A DNA stretch of 64,000 bases from Pelagibius sp965227505. GTDB taxonomy: Bacteria > Pseudomonadota > Alphaproteobacteria > Kiloniellales > Kiloniellaceae. The notes beneath the pieces were generated by a model. That model ran no database searches. It saw only the letters and a list, made by a program, of their open reading frames with translations, and was not told where the DNA came from. Both the position numbers and the translations under genes were made by a program. Where the stretch lies: NCBI RefSeq assembly GCF_965227505.1, contig NZ_OZ245757.1, positions 1,984,001 to 2,048,000 on the forward strand, read 5' to 3'. This document shows positions 44,755 to 54,394 of this stretch, piece after piece (within the stretch, counting starts at the first letter, position 1; each line of letters opens with the position of its first letter).

Positions 44755-46215
44755 TCAGGCGTTCTGCAGACCGTAGCGCTTGATCTTGTTGGCGAGACCG
44801 ACTCGCGACAGCCCCAGTTCATCGGCCGCGCGGCTCTGATTCCAGTGATGGCGCTGCAGCGAAGCGGTGACCGCCCGCTTCTCCAGCGTCTCGACCATCT
44901 GTTTCAGGCTGCTGCCGTCGGCGGGCAGGTCGAAGGCGTCGTCCCTGCGCACCGTCACCCGGTCGAACACCGGCGAGAGGTGGCGGGCGGCGATGTAGCC
45001 ACCCTGCTCGGCGACGGCCACCATGCGCCGGATCTCCGTCTCGAGCTCCCGCACGTTGCCGGGAAAAGCGTAGGCCTCGAGCTTGGCGAGCACGTCCTTG
45101 GTGACGCCGACAACGCGGCGCCCGACGACGCCGGCATACTTCTCGACAAAGAACTCGGTGAGCACCGGGATATCCTCCGGCCGTTCGCGCAGCGCCGGAA
45201 TGTGCAGCTCGAATCCCTTCAGCCGGTAATAGAGATCGCGGCGGAACTCCCCCTTCTCCACCAGCTTCTCCAAGGGCCGATTGCTGGCCGCGATAACCCG
45301 CACGTCGGCATGGTAGAGGCGGTCGGCGCCCAGCGGCTTGACCTCTCCCTCCTGGAGAAAGCGCAGCAGGCTGACCTGAAAGCTCGGCGAGATTTCGGAA
45401 ATCTCGTCCAGGAAGATCGTACCGCCGTCGGCGGCCCGGAACAGACCGAGACGGTCCGAAACGGCGCCGGTAAAGGCGCCGCGCAGATGACCGAAGAGCT
45501 CGGAGTGCAGGGTGTCGTCGGACATGCCGCCGCAGTTCTGCACATGCATCGGCGAGTTCATACGCTTGGAATTGAAATGGATGGCCCGGGCCAGCAGTTC
45601 CTTGCCGGTGCCGGTCTCGCCCTGGATCAGCACCGGCAGTTCAGTCTGGGCGGCCTGCCTGGCCTCGGCGCAGAGCTCGGCCATTTTCGCGCTGACGTAA
45701 ACCAGCTTCTCGAACTGGGACCAGCCGCCCTTCACGGAGAACTCCTCGCGCTGCGCGAAGATGTCGTCGTCCATGGAGATCTTCAGTTCGCGCGACAGCA
45801 CGCGGTGGCGGCGGGACAGCTCGCTGAGTTCCAGCGCCCGCTTGGCCAGGAGGCGAATGAGGTCACGCGGCACCGGCTTCATGACATAGAGATAGCTGGC
45901 CGCACGCCGGGCAATCCCGGCACAGCGCTCCGCCGCCGCGGTGGAGCCGAACAGCAGGCGCGCCACGTGAGGATGGGAGATCCGCGCGCTGACCAGCACA
46001 TTGGCGGACTCGTCGCCGATCAGATCGGCGTCGCAAATGATCAGGTGCGCCTGCAGTTCGTTCAGCCGCGCTGCCGCCTCCTGTTCGCTGCGGCAGTGGA
46101 TCAGCCGGTAGTCCTGATCCGCGCCCAGGGCCTCCGTCGCCGTCGCAAGAAAATCGGCATCTGCGGAGACCAGGAGAACGGTGTGCTCTGTCTGCACTGC
46201 TAAGCTTCTTATCAA
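44755..46215 (-). CDS. hupR: NtrC-family sigma-54 activator, HupR/HoxA-like (486 aa)
   Basis: Receiver-like domain (about 1-125), AAA+ sigma-54 activation domain and Fis-type DNA-binding helix at the end (NQSRAADELGLSRVGLANKIKRYG). In the AAA+ domain Walker A is GETGTGKE, the sigma-54 loop GAFTGA, Walker B GGTIFLDEI and the R-finger region FRRDLYYRL, all intact. The receiver keeps the phosphoacceptor-position Asp62 but has Ser17-Ala18 where two acidic residues are usual. HupR and HoxA activate when not phosphorylated, consistent with that. It likely drives the hydrogenase promoter. Confidence 0.93.
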   Translation of the reverse strand: MIRSLAVQTEHTVLLVSADADFLATATEALGADQDYRLIHCRSEQEAAARLNELQAHLIICDADLIGDESANVLVSARISHPHVARLLFGSTAAAERCAGIARRAASYLYVMKPVPRDLIRLLAKRALELSELSRRHRVLSRELKISMDDDIFAQREEFSVKGGWSQFEKLVYVSAKMAELCAEARQAAQTELPVLIQGETGTGKELLARAIHFNSKRMNSPMHVQNCGGMSDDTLHSELFGHLRGAFTGAVSDRLGLFRAADGGTIFLDEISEISPSFQVSLLRFLQEGEVKPLGADRLYHADVRVIAASNRPLEKLVEKGEFRRDLYYRLKGFELHIPALRERPEDIPVLTEFFVEKYAGVVGRRVVGVTKDVLAKLEAYAFPGNVRELETEIRRMVAVAEQGGYIAARHLSPVFDRVTVRRDDAFDLPADGSSLKQMVETLEKRAVTASLQRHHWNQSRAADELGLSRVGLANKIKRYGLQNA

Positions 46216-46317
46216 TATGAAAAGGACGAATGCAGTCTACCCGGTCGACGTTCGAGGTCAAGCCGGTCGGGGCGGGCTACCGCGGCCGCCGTTCACGCCG
46301 CCCTATCGCGGGTCGCG

Positions 46318-47511
46318 TCAGGACCCGGCGGCACCCGTCTTGATCCAGACGGTCTCCGGCGAGGGCGCGAGGCGCGCGTGGAGTGGCAACGCCGCCGCCC
46401 CCAGGACCGTGGCATCCCCGGCCAGGCGCGACTTCACCAGCCGTGGCGGGTTGGGCTGGCCGTTGAACCAGCCCTCCAGGTGCCAGCGGGTTCTGGTCAG
46501 AAGTTCGTCGAGGAGGATGTCCGGCAGTCGCCCGCCGAGGACGATGGCGTCCGGATCGAGCAGGAACTGCACCGAGGTCAGGGCGAAGCCCAGGGCTTCC
46601 GCCCCCTCGTCCAGCCAGTTGAGCAGTTCCGGTTCGCCCCGCCGGAACAGCGCCGTCAGGGACTCCGGGCCCTCGACGGACAGGCCCGCGGCCTGCAGGC
46701 GGCGCATCAGGTTGTACATCGAGACAACGTGGGTCAGCCGCCCGCCGGCGGAAAACTCCTTGGTTCCGGTGGGAAGCGGCAGGCGGCTCGCCTCGGCGAC
46801 GTTGCGCGAGGCGCCGCGAAAGGGCTGGCCGTTGACGATCAGCCCGCCGCCGACCCCGGCGCCGATGTAGAGCAGGAAAAACGACTTCCACCCGTGCCCG
46901 GCGCCATAGAGCAACTCGCCCAGGGCCGCGGCGTTGCCGTCGTTTTCGACCCAGGTTTCCAGCCCCGTCACCTCCGACAGCAGCGCGCGGACGTCCAGTC
47001 CGTGCCAGGCGGAGAAGTTGGTGGGCGCGTGGATTCCGGCCTCGCCGCGCCGGAAACGGCCCGGGAAGGCGACGCCCATCCCCAGAATCCGATCCCGCAG
47101 CACCCCGAGGGGTGCCACCAGGCGATCGAGTTCCCCGCCCACCAGGTCGCGCGCCTGATCCGGGGTCGGATAATCCAGCTTGCGTGTCAGGCGCTGGCGC
47201 ACTGTGCCGGTCAGGTCCACCAGCGCCATGGTCATGCTGTCGCGGTCCAGGTTCAGCCCGACGGCGCAGCCGCCGTCCGGATCGACCTCGATCTCCACGG
47301 CCGGCTGGCCGCGAAACCCCTTGCGCCGCTCGCCGAGGCGGATGAGCCCCTGTTCGCGCAGGGCAGCGGTAATGGAGGAGATGGTCTGGGCCGTGAGGCC
47401 GGTCATGCGCGCCAGTTCGGCCCGTGTCGTGGGCCCATGCTGGCGCACCGCGTTGAAGATGACCCGCCGGTTGTAGTCCTTCGCCTGTTCGAGATTGGTG
47501 CCGACGTTCAC
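46318..47511 (-). CDS. ROK-family transcriptional repressor, NagC/XylR type (397 aa)
   Basis: N-terminal winged helix (TRAELARMTGLTAQTISSI) fused to a ROK sugar-kinase-like domain with ENDGNAAALGE and GAGVGGGLI. The usual ROK zinc motif (CxCGxxGC) is missing; the corresponding stretch reads GTKEFSAGG. There is no ATG: the GTG at 47511 gives the typical opening MNVGTNLEQAKDYN, but a TTG at 47598 would add 29 residues. It is divergent from the sugar ABC operon and is inferred to regulate it. Confidence 0.85.
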   Translation of the reverse strand: MNVGTNLEQAKDYNRRVIFNAVRQHGPTTRAELARMTGLTAQTISSITAALREQGLIRLGERRKGFRGQPAVEIEVDPDGGCAVGLNLDRDSMTMALVDLTGTVRQRLTRKLDYPTPDQARDLVGGELDRLVAPLGVLRDRILGMGVAFPGRFRRGEAGIHAPTNFSAWHGLDVRALLSEVTGLETWVENDGNAAALGELLYGAGHGWKSFFLLYIGAGVGGGLIVNGQPFRGASRNVAEASRLPLPTGTKEFSAGGRLTHVVSMYNLMRRLQAAGLSVEGPESLTALFRRGEPELLNWLDEGAEALGFALTSVQFLLDPDAIVLGGRLPDILLDELLTRTRWHLEGWFNGQPNPPRLVKSRLAGDATVLGAAALPLHARLAPSPETVWIKTGAAGS

Positions 47512-47793
47512 GAAACAGGCATCCCAGTGCAACAAGTCCTTGATAAAGCGATCAAGAATCGAAGGCAGAAATCTAGTGGAAGGCCTACGGGCGATCAAGT
47601 ATATTAATTAATTCAAAATGAAATAATAAAAGGTTCATACGCAGGGATGCCTTCACCCGTAGAGTGACCTCATGGAGAGGTAAATGACCGTTGCTGCCCT
47701 CGGCTGCCGCATCAGGCGCCGTGCGGCGGAGGCCGGGCATCCCTCGAGCCATTCTGTGCCGCAGGAACGACCCACGAGAGGGGGGTGTGAAGG
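47512..47793. promoter_or_regulatory. Divergent spacer between the ROK repressor and sugar ABC operon
   Basis: The spacer holds a distinctly AT-rich island at about 47597-47632 in otherwise GC-rich DNA, including TTAATTAA and the short dyad TTCA-AAA-TGAA (47612-47622). This is where operator and divergent promoters are expected for a NagC/XylR-type protein. A precise operator cannot be assigned by eye. Confidence 0.4.
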
Positions 47794-49164
47794 ATGAAAC
47801 TCATCAAGTCGACCAAGATCGCGTTGCTTGCCGCCGCCGTGGCACTGCCGACGGGCTTCACCGCCGTCGAGGCCATGGCCGAAGAGGTCACCATCAAGCT
47901 GTGGTCCCGCGCCGACCGCTCCGGGCCGATGCGCGCGGGCAACATCGTCGGGGCCGCCCAGACCCTGAACAACATGCTGGCCGCCGCCGGCAGCGACATC
48001 AAGGTGACCGTCGAGGTTCACGAGAACAACGCCAAGGGCTTCGACGCCGACGCCCTGGACGTGATGAAAGCCTTCGCCGCCGACAAGGGCCCGGACATCT
48101 ACGTCGCAGCGCACGAATGGATCGGCGCTTTCGTGGAGGCCGGCTATGCGATGAACATGGAACAGCACATCGCGGCCAACCCGGATTTCTACAGCGACAT
48201 GATCCCGGTGCTCTGGGAATCGGTGACCTACAAGGGCCAGCGCTACGGCATCCCGCAGGACTCCGAGATCCGCATGTTCTTCTACAACAAGGAGATGCTG
48301 CGCAAGATCGGCAAGTCGGAAGACTTCATCGAAGGCCTGCCGGCCGCCGTCGAGGAGGGCCAGTTCACCCTCTACGATCTGGCTGATCTGGCCGCCGAAG
48401 TGGTTGAGAAGGGCGCCGCCAAGTACGGCTTCGTGCACCGCCCCAATGTCGGTCCCGACTTTCAGATGCTGATGGCCTCCTTCGGCATCGAGCTTTCGGA
48501 CCCTGCCTCCGGCAAGCTGAAGATGGACGAGGCCAAGCTCGCCAACTTCTTCACCTGGCTGAAGTACGCCGTCGACAAGGGCGCCCTGCCGGAGAACATG
48601 ACCTCCTGGTCATGGGATTCCGTGCACCAGGCCTTCCGCGGGCGCGAGAGCTTCATGAAGTTCCACGGCATCTGGAATGTGCCGCATCAGCTCAAGATCA
48701 TGAACCTGACCGAGGAAACCTACTTCACCGAGCTGGGCTGGCTGCACAGCCCGGCAGAGAAGCAGGGCGGACGGCCCGCCAACCTCTCGCATCCGATCAT
48801 CTACGTGGTCAGCGAAGAATCGGAGCACAAGGAACTGGCGGCCATGCTGGTGGCGCTGGCCTCCCAGCACGTGCCCAACACCAAGCATGCGGTCTCCAGC
48901 GGCCACACGCCGATCAAGTTCGGCCAGGCCGCCATGCCCGAGTTCGTCGAGGACGGTTGGGCGCTCCGCGCCGGCGCGCGGTTGCTGCCCTATGCGACCT
49001 TCATGCCCAACCACGAGAAGATCGGCCCCTACAACGCGATCGTCTACAAGGGCATCCAGGGGGTCGAGACCGGCCGGATCTCGCCCGAGGACGGCGCGGC
49101 CTTCGTGGTCGAGGAACTGCAGGCCGAACTCGGCGACGACGTGATCATCGTCGGCGGAAGCTGA
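47794..49164 (+). CDS. Periplasmic substrate-binding protein, family 1 sugar (MalE/UgpB-like) (456 aa)
   Basis: Exported binding protein: a basic start (MKLIKSTK), hydrophobic core and AMA-EE cleavage region near residue 30, then VTIKLWSRADRSGP. Mature landmarks are ADKGPDIYVAAHEWIGAF, PQDSEIRMFFYNKEML and FRGRESFMKFHGIWNVP, typical of CUT1-class carbohydrate binding proteins. Substrate is not evident. The ATG at 47794 is preceded by a GAGAGGGGGG run. First gene of the operon; a strong stem-loop follows it. Confidence 0.9.
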   Translation: MKLIKSTKIALLAAAVALPTGFTAVEAMAEEVTIKLWSRADRSGPMRAGNIVGAAQTLNNMLAAAGSDIKVTVEVHENNAKGFDADALDVMKAFAADKGPDIYVAAHEWIGAFVEAGYAMNMEQHIAANPDFYSDMIPVLWESVTYKGQRYGIPQDSEIRMFFYNKEMLRKIGKSEDFIEGLPAAVEEGQFTLYDLADLAAEVVEKGAAKYGFVHRPNVGPDFQMLMASFGIELSDPASGKLKMDEAKLANFFTWLKYAVDKGALPENMTSWSWDSVHQAFRGRESFMKFHGIWNVPHQLKIMNLTEETYFTELGWLHSPAEKQGGRPANLSHPIIYVVSEESEHKELAAMLVALASQHVPNTKHAVSSGHTPIKFGQAAMPEFVEDGWALRAGARLLPYATFMPNHEKIGPYNAIVYKGIQGVETGRISPEDGAAFVVEELQAELGDDVIIVGGS

Positions 49165-49183
49165 CGGGCGGTTTCAGGACTGC

Positions 49184-49213
49184 GCACCGGCCGCGGGTTC
49201 TCCCGGCCGGTGC
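49184..49213 (+). promoter_or_regulatory. Intercistronic stem-loop after the sugar-binding protein gene
   Basis: GCACCGGCCG (49184-49193) pairs perfectly with CGGCCGGTGC (49204-49213) around a 10-base loop, one more C-G pair extending it outward. There is no T-run, so it is more likely an mRNA-stabilising or partial-attenuation element than a terminator, as between malE and malF. Confidence 0.6.
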
Positions 49214-49242
49214 GATCCGCCCCGTCGTTTCGTCCTCCAGCA

Positions 49243-50181
49243 ATGGCCAGCTTCGCACCCGCCCCCGGCTTCGCCGCCTCCCAGCGCGCCCGCCAGACGG
49301 CGAACTTCGTCCTCTTCCTCGGGCCCGCGCTGGTTCTTCTCGCGCTCTTTTTTGTCCTGCCGGTGATCGTCGACATTACCATCGCCTTCACCGACATGGG
49401 CCAGACCCTGCGCGTTACCGAGTTCACGACCAAGAACTTCGAGCGCATGCTGGGCGGCGACCGGCGGTTGTCGGCAGCGCTGGGGCTGACGCTCATCTAC
49501 GTGTTCTGCACCCTTGCGGTCTTCAACGTCACCTTCGGCCTGGTGCTGGCGCTCACCACCACCGCCATCCCCGACAGGGTCGGCAGCTTCTTCCGCGCCG
49601 TCTGGCTGCTGCCGCGGATGAGCCCCTCGGTGGTCTATGCCCTGCTCTGGGCCTGGGTGGTCGACCCGACCGAGCGCGGCCTGCTCAACCAGTTCATCAA
49701 CGGCGCTTTCGGCTTCGAAGTCTACGACATGATGAACGATCATCCGCTGATGCTGATCGTGCTGGCCAACGGCTTCATCGGCGCCTCCATGGGGATGATC
49801 ATCTTCACCTCGGCGATCCGTTCGATCCCCGAGCACCTGTTCTACGCCGCGCGCGCCGACGGTGCGGGCGGACTGCATATCGTCTGGCACGTCATCCTGC
49901 CGGCGATCCGCTGGCCGCTGTCCTTCATCACCGTCTACCAGACCCTCTCGCTGCTGGTCAGCTTCGAATACATCTGGCTGATCACCAACGGCGGCCCCTT
50001 CTTCGACACCACCGTCTATGCGCTCTACGTCTACCAGCGCGCCTTCGAGAACGGGCAGTACGCCTACGGCGCGGCTCTGGCGCTGGTCCTGGTGGTGATC
50101 GGCATCGCCGCAGCGCTTCTGATGTGGCGCTTCATGGACATGAAGCGCCTGCTGCAGCAGCCGCGTATCGAGGTCCAGTGA
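49243..50181 (+). CDS. Sugar ABC transporter permease 1, MalF/UgpA-like (312 aa)
   Basis: CUT1 permease with six hydrophobic helices; the first is FVLFLGPALVLLALFFVLPVIV. The cytoplasmic coupling loop EHLFYAARADGAGGLHIVWHVILP contains the EAA motif. The ATG at 49243 was preferred; an upstream GTG at 49210 would sit partly in the stem-loop region. No strong ribosome-binding site is visible, so translation may depend on the upstream gene. Confidence 0.86.
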   Translation: MASFAPAPGFAASQRARQTANFVLFLGPALVLLALFFVLPVIVDITIAFTDMGQTLRVTEFTTKNFERMLGGDRRLSAALGLTLIYVFCTLAVFNVTFGLVLALTTTAIPDRVGSFFRAVWLLPRMSPSVVYALLWAWVVDPTERGLLNQFINGAFGFEVYDMMNDHPLMLIVLANGFIGASMGMIIFTSAIRSIPEHLFYAARADGAGGLHIVWHVILPAIRWPLSFITVYQTLSLLVSFEYIWLITNGGPFFDTTVYALYVYQRAFENGQYAYGAALALVLVVIGIAAALLMWRFMDMKRLLQQPRIEVQ

Positions 50182-50218
50182 CATGAAGTCCGGTGACATG
50201 AGGGTGCAGTGACATGGC
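50173..50218 (+). repeat. Three tandem copies of a 15-16 base stop/start junction
   Basis: GTCCAGTGACATGAA (50173-50187), GTCCGGTGACATGAGG (50188-50203) and GTGCAGTGACATGGC (50204-50218) are imperfect direct repeats. Each contains TGACATG. The first holds the stop of permease 1 and the last the ATG of permease 2. The first two ATGs read a nine-codon minigene ending TGA at 50212, one base before the real ATG. Confidence 0.8.
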
Positions 50219-51290
50219 GGTGGCGAGCGCACTTTCGCAGACGGACTGGGACGACCTGGCGCGCCGTGCCCGGCGCCGGCGCCGGATCTCCCAGAGCGCT
50301 TTGATCGCCTTTCTGGTCGCCACCAGCCTGCCGGTACTGCTGCCCTACTTCTGGATGGTCGCGATCTCCTTCTCCGCCAAGAGCGGCGGCGTCGCCTCGA
50401 CCATTCTCTGGCAGGCGGTCTCCATCCTGATCCCCGCCGTCATCGCCGTCGCGCTGGTGCGCAGCTTTGCCGCCTCGCCGCGCACCAAGACCTGGGGCAG
50501 CCTCGGGATCGCCGCGCTGACCTGCGTCCTGATTGCGGTGCTGGTGGGCCCGCAGCTCCACCTCGACAACTACCGCTTCTTCTGGGTGCGCGACATCGTC
50601 GCCGAGCTGCCCTCGCGCCAGGTCTCGACCGGTGTCGGGACGCAGTTTCCCAGCGTCTGGTCGGCCTTCGGCAATTCCCTGATCCTGGCGCTCAGCCAGA
50701 CGGTCATCGTTTCCACCGTCTCCACCTTCGCAGGCTACTACCTCTCGCGATTCTCCTTTCCCGGCCGCGCCAGCTTCCTGCAGAGCCTTCTGGTGCTGCA
50801 CGCCTTCCCGGCGATGACCCTGATCATTCCGATCTTCCTGATCATGTACTGGGCGGGTCTGATCGATACCATCTTCGGTGTGCTGCTGGTGATCGTCACC
50901 CTGGAGCTGCCGTTCTCCATCTTCATCATGAAGGGCTTCTTCGATGCCGTGCCCTGGGACATCGAGATGAGCGCCATGGCCGACGGCGCCTCGCGCCGCC
51001 AGGCCTTCTTCCAGGTGGTGCTGCCGCAGGTGCGGGTCGGGCTGATCGCAATCGCCGTCTTTTCCTTCATCAAGGGCTGGGAGGAATATGTCTTCGTGCG
51101 CACCCTGCTCATCGAGAAATCCAACTGGATGATGAGCCTCTATCTGTTCTGGGTCGCCGACGACATCATGGGCGTGGACTACGGCATCGTCGCCGCGGTC
51201 GGGGTTTTCTACGTTCTGCCCAGCCTCTTCCTCTATCTTTTCTTCCAGAAGTACCTGACCCAGCTCAACATCGGCGGCGTGAAGGGATAA
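50214..51290 (+). CDS. Sugar ABC transporter permease 2, MalG/UgpE-like with N-terminal insertion (358 aa)
   Basis: CUT1 permease with first helix (SALIAFLVATSLPVLLPYFWM), a periplasmic segment, and the later PWDIEMSAMADGASRRQAFFQVVLP coupling loop. Compared with usual MalG proteins (about 280 aa) roughly 80 residues with two extra hydrophobic stretches (about residues 65-115) are inserted after the first helix. It forms the permease pair with the upstream gene. Start is the last ATG of a tandem repeat. Confidence 0.87.
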   Translation: MAVASALSQTDWDDLARRARRRRRISQSALIAFLVATSLPVLLPYFWMVAISFSAKSGGVASTILWQAVSILIPAVIAVALVRSFAASPRTKTWGSLGIAALTCVLIAVLVGPQLHLDNYRFFWVRDIVAELPSRQVSTGVGTQFPSVWSAFGNSLILALSQTVIVSTVSTFAGYYLSRFSFPGRASFLQSLLVLHAFPAMTLIIPIFLIMYWAGLIDTIFGVLLVIVTLELPFSIFIMKGFFDAVPWDIEMSAMADGASRRQAFFQVVLPQVRVGLIAIAVFSFIKGWEEYVFVRTLLIEKSNWMMSLYLFWVADDIMGVDYGIVAAVGVFYVLPSLFLYLFFQKYLTQLNIGGVKG

Positions 51291-51297
51291 CCGCGCC

Positions 51298-52390
<1,093 letters not shown>

Positions 52391-52398
<8 letters not shown>

Positions 52399-53500
52399 CG
52401 AGGAGCTTGCCTTTTCGCTGGATGACCGGCGCGCCGCCGGGCTCTTGTCCTTCGATTGCGTTTCCGAACTGCGTGGTCCCGACCTCGCCACCCGCAACAG
52501 TTATCTCGCGCTGCCGCCGGACCCGCGCGAACACGCGGCGCTCTTCGAGGCCTGGCCGTTGCTGCGCCAGCTCGAGGTGCGGGAGCCGGCAGCCATCAGC
52601 CCCCCGACGCAAAGCCTGCGTGTCGTCTCCTGGAACGTTGAGCGGGGCAAGTATGTCGAGGACTCGGGCGAACTGCTGCGCCGCGTGAAGCCCGATGTTT
52701 GTCTGCTCACCGAACTCGACCTCGGCATGGCCCGCTCGGGGCAGCGCCACACGCTGCGCGATCTGGCGGACTACCTGGATCAGGGCTACGTCTTTGCGGT
52801 CGAGTTCATCGAGATGTCGCTGGGCGACGAACGCGAACGGGTCTGGCACGGCGGCGAGGACAATGCCCGCGGACTGCATGGCGGCGGCCTGCTGTCCCCC
52901 CATTCCCTGCGGCGCCCCGCCCTGCTGCGGCTGGAAAGCAGCGGCACCTGGTGGCAGAAGCGCTTCAAGGGAGAGGTGCGGATCGGCGGGCGCATGGCCG
53001 TGCTGGCGACGCTGGACCTGGACCGAACGCCGATCACCCTGGCGGCCGTGCACTTCGAAAGTCACTCCGGCCCGGCACATCGCGCGGAGCAGATGGGCAT
53101 TCTGCTGGACGCCATCGAGGCCTACGCGCCGGGGGCGCCGGTGATCATCGGCGGCGACTTCAACACCAATACCCTGGAGCGGAGCGATCCCGACTACCAC
53201 AGCCTGCGCCGGCGCCTCGCGGAGGAAACGCCGGGCCGCTTTCTCCGCCCCGAGGCCTTCGAGCCACTCTTCGAGGTGGCGCGCGCCCACGGCTATGACT
53301 GGACAGCCTGCAACCTGGAGGCCGCGCCGACAACCCGCACCCGCCCGGACGGAACGCCGGCACCGCCGCACATCAAGATCGACTGGTTTTTCACCCGCGG
53401 CCTTGTCGCCACAGAACCCGCCATCGTCGCGGCGGTCGACCGCCAGGGCGATGCGATCTCGGACCACGAAGCCCTTGCCGTTACCGTGAGCCTGCCATGA
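52391..53500 (+). CDS. Endonuclease/exonuclease/phosphatase family protein, long form (369 aa)
   Basis: EEP/DNase-I-fold hydrolase. After about 70 residues of non-family sequence come VVSWNVERGKY, CLLTELDLGM, IIGGDFNTNT and ISDHEALAVTV, covering the catalytic Asn, Glu, Asp/Asn and Asp-His. No signal peptide. This fold includes phosphodiesterases, inositol/sphingo-phosphatases and nucleases; placement at the end of a sugar ABC operon suggests action on a phosphorylated or phosphodiester solute, which is inference. Start ATG 52391 overlaps the ATPase stop. Confidence 0.82.
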
Positions 53501-54372
53501 GAGTCGTCACCTACAACATCCAGTACGGACTGGGCGAGGACGGGCGTTTCGACCTGGCGCGCATCGCCCGCGAGGTCGATGGTGCCGACGTCATCGCCCT
53601 GCAGGAGGTGGAGCGCTTCTGGCAGCGATCCGGCATGGTCGACCAGGCGGAAGAGCTGGCCCGCCTCCTCGGCGACTACCACTGGGTCTACGGCGCCAAC
53701 CTGGATGTCGACGCCAGCTACCGCGCCAACGGCAGTGGACTGGTGAACCGCCGCCGCCAGTTCGGCACCATGATCCTCTCGCGCACGCCGATCCTCTCGT
53801 CGCGCAACTTTCCACTGCCGAAGCGCGCGCTGCTGAACCAGCACAGCATTCAGCAAGGCCTTCTGGAAGCCGTCATCGCGCCGGCGGCCGGATCCCCGGT
53901 CCGCTTTTACTCCGTGCACCTGAGTCATCTCTGCAGCGCCACACGCCTGCCGCAGATCGACGCCATCCTGGCGATCCTCGAGCGCGCGCCGGCGGAGGGT
54001 GGCGCCTGGTGCGGGTCTCATCCAAACCCCGAGGCCGGCTGGACCGAAGGCGGGCCACTGCCCATGCCGCGGGAGATCGTACTGGCCGGCGACCTGAACT
54101 TCGAACCCGATTCCGTCGAGTACGACCGCTTCCTCGGCCCCGATGCCGGACGCTACGGCCGCCTGTACAGCCCGGAGGGGCTGGTCGATGCCTGGGACAT
54201 CGCCGGCAACGGCCGCAGTGACGCCTCGAGCCACCCGAACCATCCGGCCCGCATTGACCACATCTTCGTGTCCGGAAGCCTCGCCGCGCGGGTGCGCCGC
54301 TGCTGGATCGACGAAGCGGCCAACGGCTCCGATCACCGGCCCGTCTGGATGGAGCTGGACCTCGTTCCGTAA
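53497..54372 (+). CDS. Endonuclease/exonuclease/phosphatase family protein, short form (291 aa)
   Basis: Second EEP-fold enzyme, its ATG overlapping the previous stop as ATGA. Motifs are VVTYNIQYGLG, VIALQEVERFW, VLAGDLNFEPDS, DHIFVSGS and NGSDHRPVWMEL, so the full catalytic set is present. It lacks the N-terminal extension of its neighbour and is only distantly similar to it. Two such enzymes at the end of a transport operon suggest sequential or alternative phosphoester hydrolysis of the imported compound; substrate unknown. Confidence 0.83.
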   Translation: MRVVTYNIQYGLGEDGRFDLARIAREVDGADVIALQEVERFWQRSGMVDQAEELARLLGDYHWVYGANLDVDASYRANGSGLVNRRRQFGTMILSRTPILSSRNFPLPKRALLNQHSIQQGLLEAVIAPAAGSPVRFYSVHLSHLCSATRLPQIDAILAILERAPAEGGAWCGSHPNPEAGWTEGGPLPMPREIVLAGDLNFEPDSVEYDRFLGPDAGRYGRLYSPEGLVDAWDIAGNGRSDASSHPNHPARIDHIFVSGSLAARVRRCWIDEAANGSDHRPVWMELDLVP

Positions 54373-54394
54373 GCGGCGCCACTTGGCGCGCGCG

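Noticed and set aside
54376..54389. GCGCCA-CT-TGGCGC hairpin between convergent genes as a terminator
   Set aside because: Symmetric but with only two central bases and no T-run on either strand; left as a weak possibility.
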